A stretch of DNA of 35,307 bases from the NCBI GenBank assembly GCA_021772515.1, contig JAJFLU010000008.1, positions 1 through 35,307 on the forward strand, read 5' to 3'. The translations under genes and the position numbers were made by a program. The stretch is from Opitutales bacterium (GTDB lineage Bacteria; Verrucomicrobiota; Verrucomicrobiia; Opitutales; UBA2987). This document shows positions 8,992 through 16,829 of this stretch, one piece after another. The notes under the pieces are model-generated. The model had not been told where the DNA came from. It did no database searches and was given only the letters and a program-made list of their open reading frames with translations. How positions within the stretch are numbered: the stretch's first letter is position 1; every line of letters starts with the position of its first letter.

Positions 8992-10011
8992 TCAGGTTTT
9001 TGCTTGCTCACGTTCTTTCAATTGACCGCAGGCGGCATCGATGTCGGCCCCCCGTTGACCCCGGATCGTGGCGTGTCCACCGGCCTCTTCGACTTGTTGG
9101 GCAAAGGCTTCAACGGCATTCCAGGCGGGGAGTTGGTGGGGGACGCCGGAGACGGGGTTGAAGGGAATGAGGTTGATGTGGGCGCCATAGCGGTTGGCCA
9201 GTTTTGCGAGTTTGGAGGCTTGTTGACGGGACATGTTGTCGTCGGCCAGAAGCACATACTCGAGCGTCATGCGGCGATTTACTTTGTTTGTATAATCATC
9301 CATGGCGGACATCAGCTCTGCGATGGGCCATTTTTTATTGAGGGGAACAATCCGCGAACGGGTGTAATCATCGGGTGCGTGGAGGGACAATGCGAGGGTG
9401 ACTTGAGGCTCGTCATGGGCAAATTGACGGATTTTATCGGCGACCCCGGATGTGCTGACAGTGAAGCGCCGCCGCCCCAAAAACAGACCCCGTGGTTCTG
9501 CCAAAATCTCGATACTTTTTAGCACATTAGTGTAGTTAAAAAGCGGCTCCCCCGAACCCATGTAGACGACATTGGTGACTTTTCTGCGCCCGTGATGGAA
9601 GAGGACCTGATAGACCATTTCACCCGCGCTCAGGTTGCGCCCAAGGCCGTCCAAACCGGAGGCACAAAAGGTGCAGCCGACGGGACAGCCGATTTGCGAG
9701 GAAACGCAAATGGTGTGGCGATTTTTTGTGGGAATGGAAACGCATTCCGCAAGGGCGCCGTCGTGAAAACGGAGGAGACTTTTGACGGTGCCATCGGCGC
9801 TTGTTTGGCGGCGAATTTCCTGCGCTGGCAGCAGTGGCGATTGGATATCCAAATCTTGAGCCAGCTTTTTTGGGAGACCCTTGATGTCGGCGAATCGTTG
9901 AACCGGTTGCTGGTAGAGGCCCTCGAATATCTGCTGCCCGCGATAGGCCGGCAATCCCTGGTCGGTCGCCCATCTCCGCAGGTCTTCAAGATTGCAGTCA
10001 AAAAGATTCAT
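8992..10011 (-). CDS. rlmN: Dual-specificity 23S rRNA/tRNA adenine-C2 methyltransferase RlmN
   Basis: Radical-SAM enzyme that methylates C2 of A2503 in 23S rRNA and A37 in some tRNAs. The 339-residue protein has the cluster-binding motif CPVGCTFC (C109, C113, C116). Near the C-terminus it has TIRGQRGADIDAACGQL, whose C328 matches the methyl-carrying cysteine of the family. The MGSGEPLFNY and LALSLHAPDD motifs are also present. C328 supports RlmN or its close relative Cfr. The chromosomal setting beside other rRNA-maturation genes favours RlmN. It is transcribed divergently from the SpoU gene, with 165 bases between the starts. The 170 bases between it and the ABC-F gene hold no recognisable feature. 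Confidence 0.95.
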   Translation of the reverse strand: MNLFDCNLEDLRRWATDQGLPAYRGQQIFEGLYQQPVQRFADIKGLPKKLAQDLDIQSPLLPAQEIRRQTSADGTVKSLLRFHDGALAECVSIPTKNRHTICVSSQIGCPVGCTFCASGLDGLGRNLSAGEMVYQVLFHHGRRKVTNVVYMGSGEPLFNYTNVLKSIEILAEPRGLFLGRRRFTVSTSGVADKIRQFAHDEPQVTLALSLHAPDDYTRSRIVPLNKKWPIAELMSAMDDYTNKVNRRMTLEYVLLADDNMSRQQASKLAKLANRYGAHINLIPFNPVSGVPHQLPAWNAVEAFAQQVEEAGGHATIRGQRGADIDAACGQLKEREQAKT

Positions 10012-10176
10012 GATGCCAGACTGCGATTGCTGACCGGAAATACAATATCGGAAAAGAGTTTAGCCTGATTTTTTATGATAGCACAGATCGCAGAGGTGAG
10101 CGTGGATTGAATAATAAAGAAAGTGACTTTTATCAATATCCATACAGATTAGTAGTCCTGTATATCGTAAATTATT

Positions 10177-10752
10177 ATGAGGAATCGATCGCGTAGAAAA
10201 TCCCGACGAGTAGAGGGCGTCCAAAATGAAGATTTTCTGTATGATCTGATAGAAAATCCGCAGTGTAATTTGTTGCTTGCGCTCGACTGCGTTCAGGATC
10301 CGCATAACTTGGGGGCCTGTCTTCGAACCGCCGATGCGGCAGGAGTTGGCGCAGTTTTTGCTCCCAAAAATCGATCGGTTTCTGTTACGGAAACGGTTAG
10401 AAAGGTGGCTCAGGGGGCGGCTGAAGAGATACCATTTATCAATGTTACCAACATGGCCCGTACCCTGAATATTTTAAAGAAAAAAGGCTTTGTAGTCATC
10501 GGGACCTCCGATGCGGCCAAAAAATCGTTGTATGAGGTTTCGTTTTCCGAGCCGACCGTGTTGGTGATGGGTTCGGAAGGGACCGGTTTGAGGCGGTTAA
10601 CGGGGGAAACCTGCGATGAAGTGGTCCAAATACCCATGCGCGGTTTTGTGAATTGCTTAAATATATCCGTGGCTACCGGTGTTTGCCTGTTTGAAATACA
10701 GAGGCAAAAAGGTGTGAGTTCTGGAAAGATTAAACAAAGAATGGATAGGTGA
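10177..10752 (+). CDS. TrmH/SpoU-family RNA 2'-O-methyltransferase, short RlmB-like form
   Basis: A 191-residue SpoU-class methyltransferase with the deep trefoil knot. Motif 1 is DPHNLGACLRTADAAG, the central part is VRKVAQGAAEEIPF, motif 2 is VLVMGSEGTGLRRLT, and motif 3 is NCLNISVATGVCLFE. These most resemble RlmB, which methylates G2251 of 23S rRNA. RlmB has an N-terminal substrate-binding domain of roughly 75-90 residues. Here only about 30 basic residues precede the catalytic domain, and no such domain is found upstream in any plus-strand frame. The gene is convergent with the DeaD-type helicase, with only three bases between stops. RNA substrate unproven. Confidence 0.85.
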   Translation: MRNRSRRKSRRVEGVQNEDFLYDLIENPQCNLLLALDCVQDPHNLGACLRTADAAGVGAVFAPKNRSVSVTETVRKVAQGAAEEIPFINVTNMARTLNILKKKGFVVIGTSDAAKKSLYEVSFSEPTVLVMGSEGTGLRRLTGETCDEVVQIPMRGFVNCLNISVATGVCLFEIQRQKGVSSGKIKQRMDR

Positions 10753-10755
10753 TTC

Positions 10756-12342
10756 TTATTTTTTCTTGGCGTGGGTGATTAGATTTTTTTGGCCTTTTTC
10801 TCTAAAGCTCATGACAATTTTCTCCGCTTGGCCGAAGGGAACCGTCATAAAGGAGAATTTATCCATTATTTGTATATCGCTGATATCTCGGGGTTTGATT
10901 GAGACCCGGCTCGTGATTAAATCAACAAGTTTGCGGGCATGTATTTTGTCTTTTTTACCTAATGCGACAAATAGTCGTGTTTTGCCTTGTTTATCCAGTT
11001 GTTTTCCCTTTCCGGAAACTTCATTAATTTTTCCGTAGGAATCGGGATTTAGCTCATCATCAAAACAGTAATTCAGTATAGTCGCCATCAATTCAGTCGG
11101 ATTATTACCTTCCAGTAAATATTTTGCCCAAGTATAATAGTTAGTATTAACTTTATTTTCAAGAATCGTAGCGAGGTCATCGTTAATTTTTTTCCTTTTG
11201 GCATTTATAATATCTTCTACCTGTGGAACTTTTGATTTTTTGATGTCAGTTTTTGCCATTCGTTGTATAAACATCAAACGCTTATACTCATTGGGGGTGA
11301 TGAAAGTAATAGCGGTGCCCTCATTTCCTGCCCTTCCGGTCCGGCCAATTCTATGAACGTAGGAATCAGGATTTTGAGGAAGTGAATAGTTTATCACATG
11401 GGTGAGGTTATCAACATCGATTCCACGGGCGGCAACATCGGTTGCGACTAAAATATTGATTGTCTGTTTCCTGAATTTATCGAGAGTTCGCTCTCTTTGC
11501 GATTGTGATAAATCTCCATGAATGGGCGCGGCGTCATAGCCTCTATCCGTTAAGTGACTTGAAAGGTGATCGACATCACTCCTTGTTCGGCAAAAAATCA
11601 GACCATAAAACCCATCTTCGATGTCGATAATACGGCACATTGCCTCGAATTTATCCGAGACCTTAACTTCGAAATATATTTGCTCGGTAAGGTTAGAAGT
11701 AAGCTGCTCTTTTTTAACGGTAAGGAGCTCGTAACCTTTCATGTATTTTCGCGCGAGATCTCTTATTTTTCCTGGTATTGTGGCCGAAAATAATAGGGTT
11801 CTTTTTTCGGGATTCGTATGCGCCATTATTTCTTCCATATCCTCGATGAAACCCATATTCAACATTTCGTCGGCCTCATCAAGTATCAGGTGTTGGATTT
11901 GCCCGAGTTTCAGCGTCCTTCTGTTAAGATGATCAATAACGCGACCCGGAGTTCCGACTACAACGTGGACACCCTTTTTTAATCTGCGCAATTGTTGGTC
12001 GATAGATTGCCCACCATATATTGGCACTATCCTGAAATCATTACTTCCTTTAAGTGAATTTATTTCCTCTGATACCTGAATAGCCAACTCCCGTGTAGGG
12101 ACTAAAATGAGCGCCTGCACAGTCTTGGAATCCGTGTTGATCATTTCAATTAAAGGCAATCCAAAGGCGGCAGTTTTACCGGTTCCCGTTTGGGCTTGAG
12201 CGATGATATTGGTGTCATCCCTTAGCATTACAGGAATGGTCATTGCCTGAATCGCGGTTGGTTCTTCAAAACCCTTTTTGTTAATTGCGACCAGCGCTTC
12301 TTCGGAAAGCCCAAGGTCATTAAATGTTGTTTTATTTGTCAT
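10756..12342 (-). CDS. deaD: DEAD-box RNA helicase, DeaD/CsdA type
   Basis: ATP-dependent RNA helicase of 528 residues. Visible motifs are AQTGTGKT (50-57), PTRELA (82-87), TPGR (131-134), DEAD (155-158), SAT (186-188) and HRIGRTGRAG (330-339). The C-terminal part includes a DbpA-type RNA-binding domain (about 455-525, RLFVALGKKDKIHARKLVDL). That layout is found in DeaD/CsdA and DbpA proteins, which act in 50S ribosome assembly and cold-shock mRNA handling. It neighbours an RlmB-like methyltransferase and RlmN. A perfect short palindrome lies in its leader (12371-12387). Its base composition is more AT-rich than most flanking genes. Confidence 0.92.
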   Translation of the reverse strand: MTNKTTFNDLGLSEEALVAINKKGFEEPTAIQAMTIPVMLRDDTNIIAQAQTGTGKTAAFGLPLIEMINTDSKTVQALILVPTRELAIQVSEEINSLKGSNDFRIVPIYGGQSIDQQLRRLKKGVHVVVGTPGRVIDHLNRRTLKLGQIQHLILDEADEMLNMGFIEDMEEIMAHTNPEKRTLLFSATIPGKIRDLARKYMKGYELLTVKKEQLTSNLTEQIYFEVKVSDKFEAMCRIIDIEDGFYGLIFCRTRSDVDHLSSHLTDRGYDAAPIHGDLSQSQRERTLDKFRKQTINILVATDVAARGIDVDNLTHVINYSLPQNPDSYVHRIGRTGRAGNEGTAITFITPNEYKRLMFIQRMAKTDIKKSKVPQVEDIINAKRKKINDDLATILENKVNTNYYTWAKYLLEGNNPTELMATILNYCFDDELNPDSYGKINEVSGKGKQLDKQGKTRLFVALGKKDKIHARKLVDLITSRVSIKPRDISDIQIMDKFSFMTVPFGQAEKIVMSFREKGQKNLITHAKKK

Positions 12343-12370
12343 AAAGTTTCTCGATTATTATTATTAATAT

Positions 12371-12387
12371 ATTTCTAAATTAGAAAT
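12371..12387. promoter_or_regulatory. Perfect palindrome in the deaD leader
   Basis: ATTTCTAA-A-TTAGAAAT is a 17-base perfect inverted repeat (8-base arms, one central base), 29 bases upstream of the helicase start codon. It could be an operator or a small mRNA stem. No regulator is known to me for this sequence, so the role is inference. Confidence 0.35.
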
Positions 12388-12485
12388 AGCGTCATTATTT
12401 CATTACCTCACAGTTGCAGTAGAAGGATGGATTGCAACAACGCGCATTGGCGAGTTATGTCTAGACCTGCTGTTGGACGGTTTAG

Positions 12486-12848
12486 TTATGCATTATCCAC
12501 CGCGGACCATACCGCGTATTCGTTTCCATTGGGATCGGAAAAATGAAAACGTCGACCACCGGGAAATGAAAAAACAGGCTTTATGATGGAACCACCAGCG
12601 TTTGCAATGTTTGATTGGGTTTTTTCCAGTTCGTCACTGTAGAAAACTACGAGAACACTACCATTTTCAGTGGAAGCAGCCAGATCAGATTTGAAAAATC
12701 CACCGTCGATGCCCGCATTTGCAAACGCGGTATATTCTGGACCATAGTCAACAAAGGACCAACCGAAGACCGAGGTGAAAAATGATTTTGTCGCCTCAAT
12801 GTCTTTCGCAGGTAGCTCAATGTAATTAATTTTTTCGTGCTCAGGCAT
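12486..12848 (-). CDS. VOC (glyoxalase/bleomycin-resistance) family protein
   Basis: A 120-residue single-domain VOC protein of the kind with two beta-alpha-beta-beta-beta modules. It begins HEKINYIELPAKDIEATKSF, typical of 'lactoylglutathione lyase-like' proteins, and ends FHFSDPNGNEYAVWS, where the Glu matches the usual metal-ligand position. Members dimerise and bind metal and small substrates. The substrate here is unknown. The ATG at 12848 is preceded by a GGGAAAA stretch on the minus strand; a GTG immediately upstream (12851) is the alternative. The gene stands alone between deaD and a DNA-repair gene. Confidence 0.85.
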   Translation of the reverse strand: MPEHEKINYIELPAKDIEATKSFFTSVFGWSFVDYGPEYTAFANAGIDGGFFKSDLAASTENGSVLVVFYSDELEKTQSNIANAGGSIIKPVFSFPGGRRFHFSDPNGNEYAVWSAVDNA

Positions 12849-13008
12849 CACATTTTCCCAAATTTGCGCGTTCTCCTATTTTGTGAACGATTTTGGAATA
12901 ATAATTGGCTACATTATTTCAGTTGCGAATATATTCAAGGTAATTCGTATTCCTTTGATTAACAAATGTTTAAAAGTATATATAGATGATATTTCGCGAA
13001 GGTTTCGC

Positions 13009-13596
13009 CTATTTCGTGAGAATTTGTGAAATCTGTTTTTGTAGCGATGGGAGTAAATCCGCCTCAAACCAGGGATTGCGGCGGAGCCAAATATTGTTTC
13101 TCGGGCTTGGGTGTGGAAGCGGAACTTTGTGCGGCCAATAGATGCGCCACGACTTTACCAAGTCGGTTAAGGACGAACCGGTTTTACCGAAATGGTAGTC
13201 CTGCGCATACCTACCGAGCACCAAGGTGACTTCGATATTGGGAAGGTGGTCGAGAAGCTGTTTTCGCCAAGCGGGCACACATTCGGGTCGTGGCGGGAGG
13301 TCGCCTGATTTTCCTGTGCCGGGGTAGCAAAACCCCATCGGAAGAATCGCGATTTGCTCGGGGTCGTAGAACATCTCGCGTGTCACCCCCAACCATTCGC
13401 GCAGGCGATTTCCGCTGGCGTCATCGAAAGGGACTCCCGAATCGTGGACTTTTTTTCCCGGCGCTTGACCGGCGATTAAAATTTTTGCATTCGGATTTAA
13501 TTGAAGGACGGGTCGAGGGCCTAGAGGCAAGTTGTCCTGGCAAATTGTGCAGGATCGAACCTCGGTTAATAAGGAGGAAAACGAAGACTTAGTCAT
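13009..13596 (-). CDS. Uracil-DNA glycosylase family protein (family 4-like, Fe-S)
   Basis: A 195-residue uracil-DNA-glycosylase superfamily protein, expected to remove uracil from DNA at the start of base excision repair. Motif A is GQAPGKKVHDSGVPF (43-57) and motif B is HPSPRN (162-167). Four cysteines, C16-X2-C19 and C90-X15-C106, match the spacing of the [4Fe-4S] ligands in thermophilic family 4 enzymes. Motif A differs from the classical GEAPG-x-x-ED form, with Gln in place of Glu after the first Gly, so it belongs to a divergent branch (COG1573-like). The start is the ATG at 13596; no good ribosome-binding site precedes it. Confidence 0.83.
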   Translation of the reverse strand: MTKSSFSSLLTEVRSCTICQDNLPLGPRPVLQLNPNAKILIAGQAPGKKVHDSGVPFDDASGNRLREWLGVTREMFYDPEQIAILPMGFCYPGTGKSGDLPPRPECVPAWRKQLLDHLPNIEVTLVLGRYAQDYHFGKTGSSLTDLVKSWRIYWPHKVPLPHPSPRNNIWLRRNPWFEADLLPSLQKQISQILTK

Positions 13597-13643
13597 GGAG
13601 GATAATTTTTCGGCGCTATCGGCTAGGGTGAGGGAGCGGCAGC

Positions 13644-13877
13644 TTAAAAGCCATTAGCTGATTCAACCTGTTGGCATTTTTCCCATTCCCAATTGCCGTC
13701 GAGGGGGCATCCCAATACTCCAAGTGAAGAATACGCCGATGATTCGTATTTCGGGAATTTGATGAAGCGTGCAGCAGTAAGGGCGACATCAATAAAGCAT
13801 CTCCCTTTAGGCACTCGCAAACCTCGTAGTTTTTCAATCTCGCCCAGGTTCGGTCCAGTAATTAATATCGTTTTCAT
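13644..13877 (-). pseudogene. Remnant of a phytanoyl-CoA dioxygenase (PhyH)-like gene
   Basis: Two overlapping frames together spell the C-terminal part of a 2-oxoglutarate/Fe(II) dioxygenase of the PhyH type. One frame gives GPNLGEIEKLR. A -1/+1 shifted frame gives ECLKGDALLMSPLLLHASS and RRILHLEYWD. The first frame then returns with PLDGNWEWEK. 'GD-x-L-L-M-x-P-L-L-L-H-A-S-S ... R-R-x-x-H-x-E' is the familiar metal-His and 2OG-Arg segment of this family. Everything upstream is missing, because the DUF2851 gene ends at 13902. The gene is thus 5'-truncated with at least two frameshifts, assuming the base calls are right. Confidence 0.68.
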
Positions 13878-13901
13878 AATGCGTTCATTTGACCTCCACC
13901 A

Positions 13902-15098
13902 TTATTGGAGGTGTTCCATGCAAATTTGCAGAGCGCCCTGTTTCAAACCGTTTCCCATGGGCCAGGTATTTCTTTCAGTTACGGCCCCTTCGTTGAACAA
14001 GTTAGTGATGCTGGCAGGGACATCGCCCGCATACCAATGAAACCACCAATCGAAGAGATTCGCTCGATCCTTGGAGGCCAACAGTGGAAGAATAGCGTCG
14101 CAGATAAGCGTATCGAGCCGGTCACCGGAAATACTCTTGCCCAAAACCGTGTCAAAAAATCGCTCCTTTAGCTTCATTATACGCGCGGAACGCCTAAATT
14201 CCGCAGTGTCGGAAAACTTTCCGTCCGAAATTTCCAAATCACGTCCCAATCGCTCAAGCGCGGCGGGCCAATTCGCGTTGTTTTCCAAAATCCCGAGATA
14301 TTGCCGAAGCCGCGCGCGAGGGTGGTTGGGAGGCCGGAGCCCCATGAGTTTCCAGTCCGCTTTTGCCTCCTCAAAGTAGTATTCGGCGGGCAATCCGGCG
14401 CCCGCCATTTTTGCAAGTGGGAATCTATTGGCAAGGTCGAGCATGGGCGCTCGATTGCGTTTAAAACCCAGCACTTCGAGTGTGCTGCGATGACACGCCT
14501 CGGCCCAACCAAACTCCGTTATTAATCTGCCGCTCGCATCTACCTTTCGCTCCCAACGGAGGCGGGATTTTTCCATTAATATGTTCCGACAATCTTCTAC
14601 GGACTTTTCCAATAACGGGGCGAAAATATTAACCCTGTCCCGTTTCTCTAGTGTCAAGAGAGCTTCTTCGAGCGCATATTCTTCCATATCTTGACGCAAA
14701 TAGGGCAACAGTACAAAGGTATGCGGTTTTTTGCCGCTCGCTGTCACCGCCTCGGTTTCCCGGGCGCGAGGTTCGAAGAGAACGATATGAAGCACCACCG
14801 AGTCAAATTCCGGATTCCGGTTATGGCCGTGCTGGGTCCAGTCCCGCTGGTAAAAATGCACCTCTGCATCACCTTCCAAACGTTTGTTTCCGATTGCGAT
14901 CCGGCAGCCTTTGAAATCCGGCCCTTCCAACAGGTTCCATTTACCGGGATCGATAATACGAAGCGTTTCTCCGCCATTTGTCCTCAAACGACTCTTGTTG
15001 AAATCCCGCCGCAGCCAAATTTTCTGCACCAGTTTTTCAGAAATCGATACGGGACCATAGGAACCCTGTATTTCCTTTATCACAGCCGGTGTTTTCAT
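13902..15098 (-). CDS. DUF2851 family protein
   Basis: A 398-residue protein of unknown function with the DUF2851 pattern. After the N-terminal KIWLRRDFNKSRLRTNGGE comes DPGKWNLLEGPDFKG, then LEGDAEVHFYQRDWTQHGHN and a VVLHIVLF strand. The conserved E-x-H ... DW-x-x-H-x-H residues could be catalytic or metal-binding, but no activity is established as far as I know. The C-terminal half is alpha-helical. The gene starts 19 bases after the stop of the NYN-domain gene and is probably cotranscribed with it. The family is found mainly in Bacteroidota and Verrucomicrobiota, which supports the taxonomic guess. Confidence 0.82.
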   Translation of the reverse strand: MKTPAVIKEIQGSYGPVSISEKLVQKIWLRRDFNKSRLRTNGGETLRIIDPGKWNLLEGPDFKGCRIAIGNKRLEGDAEVHFYQRDWTQHGHNRNPEFDSVVLHIVLFEPRARETEAVTASGKKPHTFVLLPYLRQDMEEYALEEALLTLEKRDRVNIFAPLLEKSVEDCRNILMEKSRLRWERKVDASGRLITEFGWAEACHRSTLEVLGFKRNRAPMLDLANRFPLAKMAGAGLPAEYYFEEAKADWKLMGLRPPNHPRARLRQYLGILENNANWPAALERLGRDLEISDGKFSDTAEFRRSARIMKLKERFFDTVLGKSISGDRLDTLICDAILPLLASKDRANLFDWWFHWYAGDVPASITNLFNEGAVTERNTWPMGNGLKQGALQICMEHLQ

Positions 15099-15117
15099 TC
15101 AATTTCCTCGGTTCGAT

Positions 15118-15585
15118 TTACTTGCGCCATTCCCGGTCAACCTTCTCGCTCCGACGTTTTAGTTGTTCGGCCTGACGTTTTTGACAGGAGCAAAGCCAAT
15201 CCGCCAAACCATTGGGGCCAATCGTCAGGGCACCCGCTGCGGCCGTGGATTCCCTAACCATATTGTCCCCACTCGCGACGGTGATAGTCTGCGGCGAGGA
15301 GGAGCTGCGCACCAACTGCTCAATAACGGCATCGGCTGTCAATGTGGCGGGAGAAAACAGATAGGAAAACGTCAACTGCCCGGAGGGGCGCTCGATTTCC
15401 ATATCCTCACCCTTCCCGTCGAAAACAAGTGTGGTGCGGATACCTTCCAAATCGTGAATGATGCGGACCGTGTCGGCCAACTGTTGGCGCGCGGCCTCGA
15501 TACCGATTTCGAGAGCCTCACGGACATCGGGCAGCGCGTGGACAAGGTTGTAACCATCGATGAGCAAATGCTCGCATTCCGCCAT
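15118..15585 (-). CDS. YacP-like NYN domain (PIN-fold) ribonuclease
   Basis: A 155-residue NYN/PIN-like protein related to Bacillus YacP (Rae1), which cleaves mRNA at the ribosome. It begins MAECEHLLIDGYNLVHALPD, where LLIDGYN supplies the first acidic and Asn residues. VFDGKGEDMEI and VASGDNMVRE supply further acidic residues of the expected metal site. The C-terminal tail is basic and helical (CQKRQAEQLKRRSEKVDREW). The frame stays open to 15633, but homology starts at the ATG at 15585. It is the first gene of a likely two-gene operon with DUF2851. It is divergent from the alcohol dehydrogenase gene. Confidence 0.85.
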   Translation of the reverse strand: MAECEHLLIDGYNLVHALPDVREALEIGIEAARQQLADTVRIIHDLEGIRTTLVFDGKGEDMEIERPSGQLTFSYLFSPATLTADAVIEQLVRSSSSPQTITVASGDNMVRESTAAAGALTIGPNGLADWLCSCQKRQAEQLKRRSEKVDREWRK

Positions 15586-15740
15586 GATTTTATACCAACG
15601 CCAGAGAAGAATTTCGGCAAGAAGATTTACCATCCTTGAGAAAACAAGCTGGGTGGACTATAATATTGCTTAAAAGTCGAACGCCTGTTACAGAATAAAG
15701 GCCTGAAATCCACTATTTTGCAGGACTTGGGAAAATACGC

Positions 15741-16730
15741 ATGAGAGCAATGGTGCAGGAAAAAGCCGGGCAGCCCCTGAAGCCCGTCGATCTGCCAGTC
15801 CCGATGCCGGGATTCGGGGAAGTATTGTTGCGCGTGAAGGCCTGTGGTGTTTGCCGAACCGATCTGCACATCACTGACGGAGATTTGAAAAATGGCGCCT
15901 ACCCTCTTGTCCCCGGTCACCAGATTGTAGGGATCGTCGAAAAATTGGGCATAGGCACCCGTCGGTTTGATATCGGCCAGCGTGTGGGGGTGCCCTGGTT
16001 GGGAAGATCCTGCGGAAATTGTCGTTTTTGCCTGGAGGAACACGAAAACCTCTGCGATGAACCCGTTCTTACCGGCTATACAAAAAACGGTGGCTTCGCC
16101 GAATATACGACCGCCGACGAGGATTTCTGCTTTAACCTGCCGACACGAATCAGCGATTTACAAGCCGCCCCCTTGCTCTGTGCCGGGTTGATCGGTTTTA
16201 GAGCCTACCGCATGACGGATCGCGCCCGCCATCTCGGGCTCTACGGTTTTGGCGCAGCGGCCCACATTATCACACAGATCGCCCATTTCGACGCGCGGAA
16301 GGTTTTCGCCTTCACCCGACCGGGCGATGAGGAAGGCATGAAATTCGCCCGAAGGCTAGGAGTCTCGTGGGTGGGCAGCTCTCTGGAGCGTCCTCCCGAT
16401 CCTCTGGATGCCGCCATCATTTTCGCGCCCGTGGGAGAGCTTATTCCCCTTGCTCTGAGGGCGGTGCGCAAGGGTGGCTTAGTGGTTTGCGCAGGGATTC
16501 ACATGAGCGATATTCCTTCCTTCCCCTATGCGGATCTGTGGCAAGAGCGGATCCTGCGCTCGGTCGCCAACCTGACGCGGCGGGACGGGATCGATTTTCT
16601 CGAGCTTGCGCCAAAAGTTCGCGTGCGCTCACATGTGACAGTCTATGAACTCGAGGAGGTCAACGAAGCGCTCAAAGACATGCGCCAAGGAAGCCTGAAG
16701 GGTAGCGCGGTCCTAAAAATCTCCAGTTAG
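15741..16730 (+). CDS. Zinc-dependent alcohol dehydrogenase family protein
   Basis: Medium-chain dehydrogenase/reductase of 329 residues. Catalytic zinc ligands are visible in ACGVCRTDLH (C38) and PGHQIVG (H60, with Gln where many members have Glu). Four structural-zinc cysteines lie in CGNCRFC and NLC (C91, C94, C97, C105). The cofactor domain has LGLYGFGAAAHI, a GxGxxA-like turn in place of the usual GxGGxG, and a Rossmann fold that would bind NAD(P)H. It belongs to the subgroup that converts alcohols and aldehydes. The natural substrate is unknown. The gene is followed by an MFS-HEAT gene after 99 bases containing a bulged inverted repeat (16731-16741 with 16778-16787). Confidence 0.9.
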   Translation: MRAMVQEKAGQPLKPVDLPVPMPGFGEVLLRVKACGVCRTDLHITDGDLKNGAYPLVPGHQIVGIVEKLGIGTRRFDIGQRVGVPWLGRSCGNCRFCLEEHENLCDEPVLTGYTKNGGFAEYTTADEDFCFNLPTRISDLQAAPLLCAGLIGFRAYRMTDRARHLGLYGFGAAAHIITQIAHFDARKVFAFTRPGDEEGMKFARRLGVSWVGSSLERPPDPLDAAIIFAPVGELIPLALRAVRKGGLVVCAGIHMSDIPSFPYADLWQERILRSVANLTRRDGIDFLELAPKVRVRSHVTVYELEEVNEALKDMRQGSLKGSAVLKISS

Positions 16731-16829
16731 CAACCCGGCAAATTCGTTTTCTATTCCGAATTCGAGCAGTTCGGAGCTTGCCGGTTGGGCAGGCAATGGC
16801 AATAGAGTTGCAAGAGAGAACAAAAAGAG

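Noticed and set aside
12485..12491. GTTATGC next to the VOC gene as another integron core site
   Set aside because: Tested in both orientations. No partner arm pairs with the adjacent sequence (for example GTCCAA/TTGGAC) within 150 bases, and a single 7-mer is expected by chance several times in a window this long.
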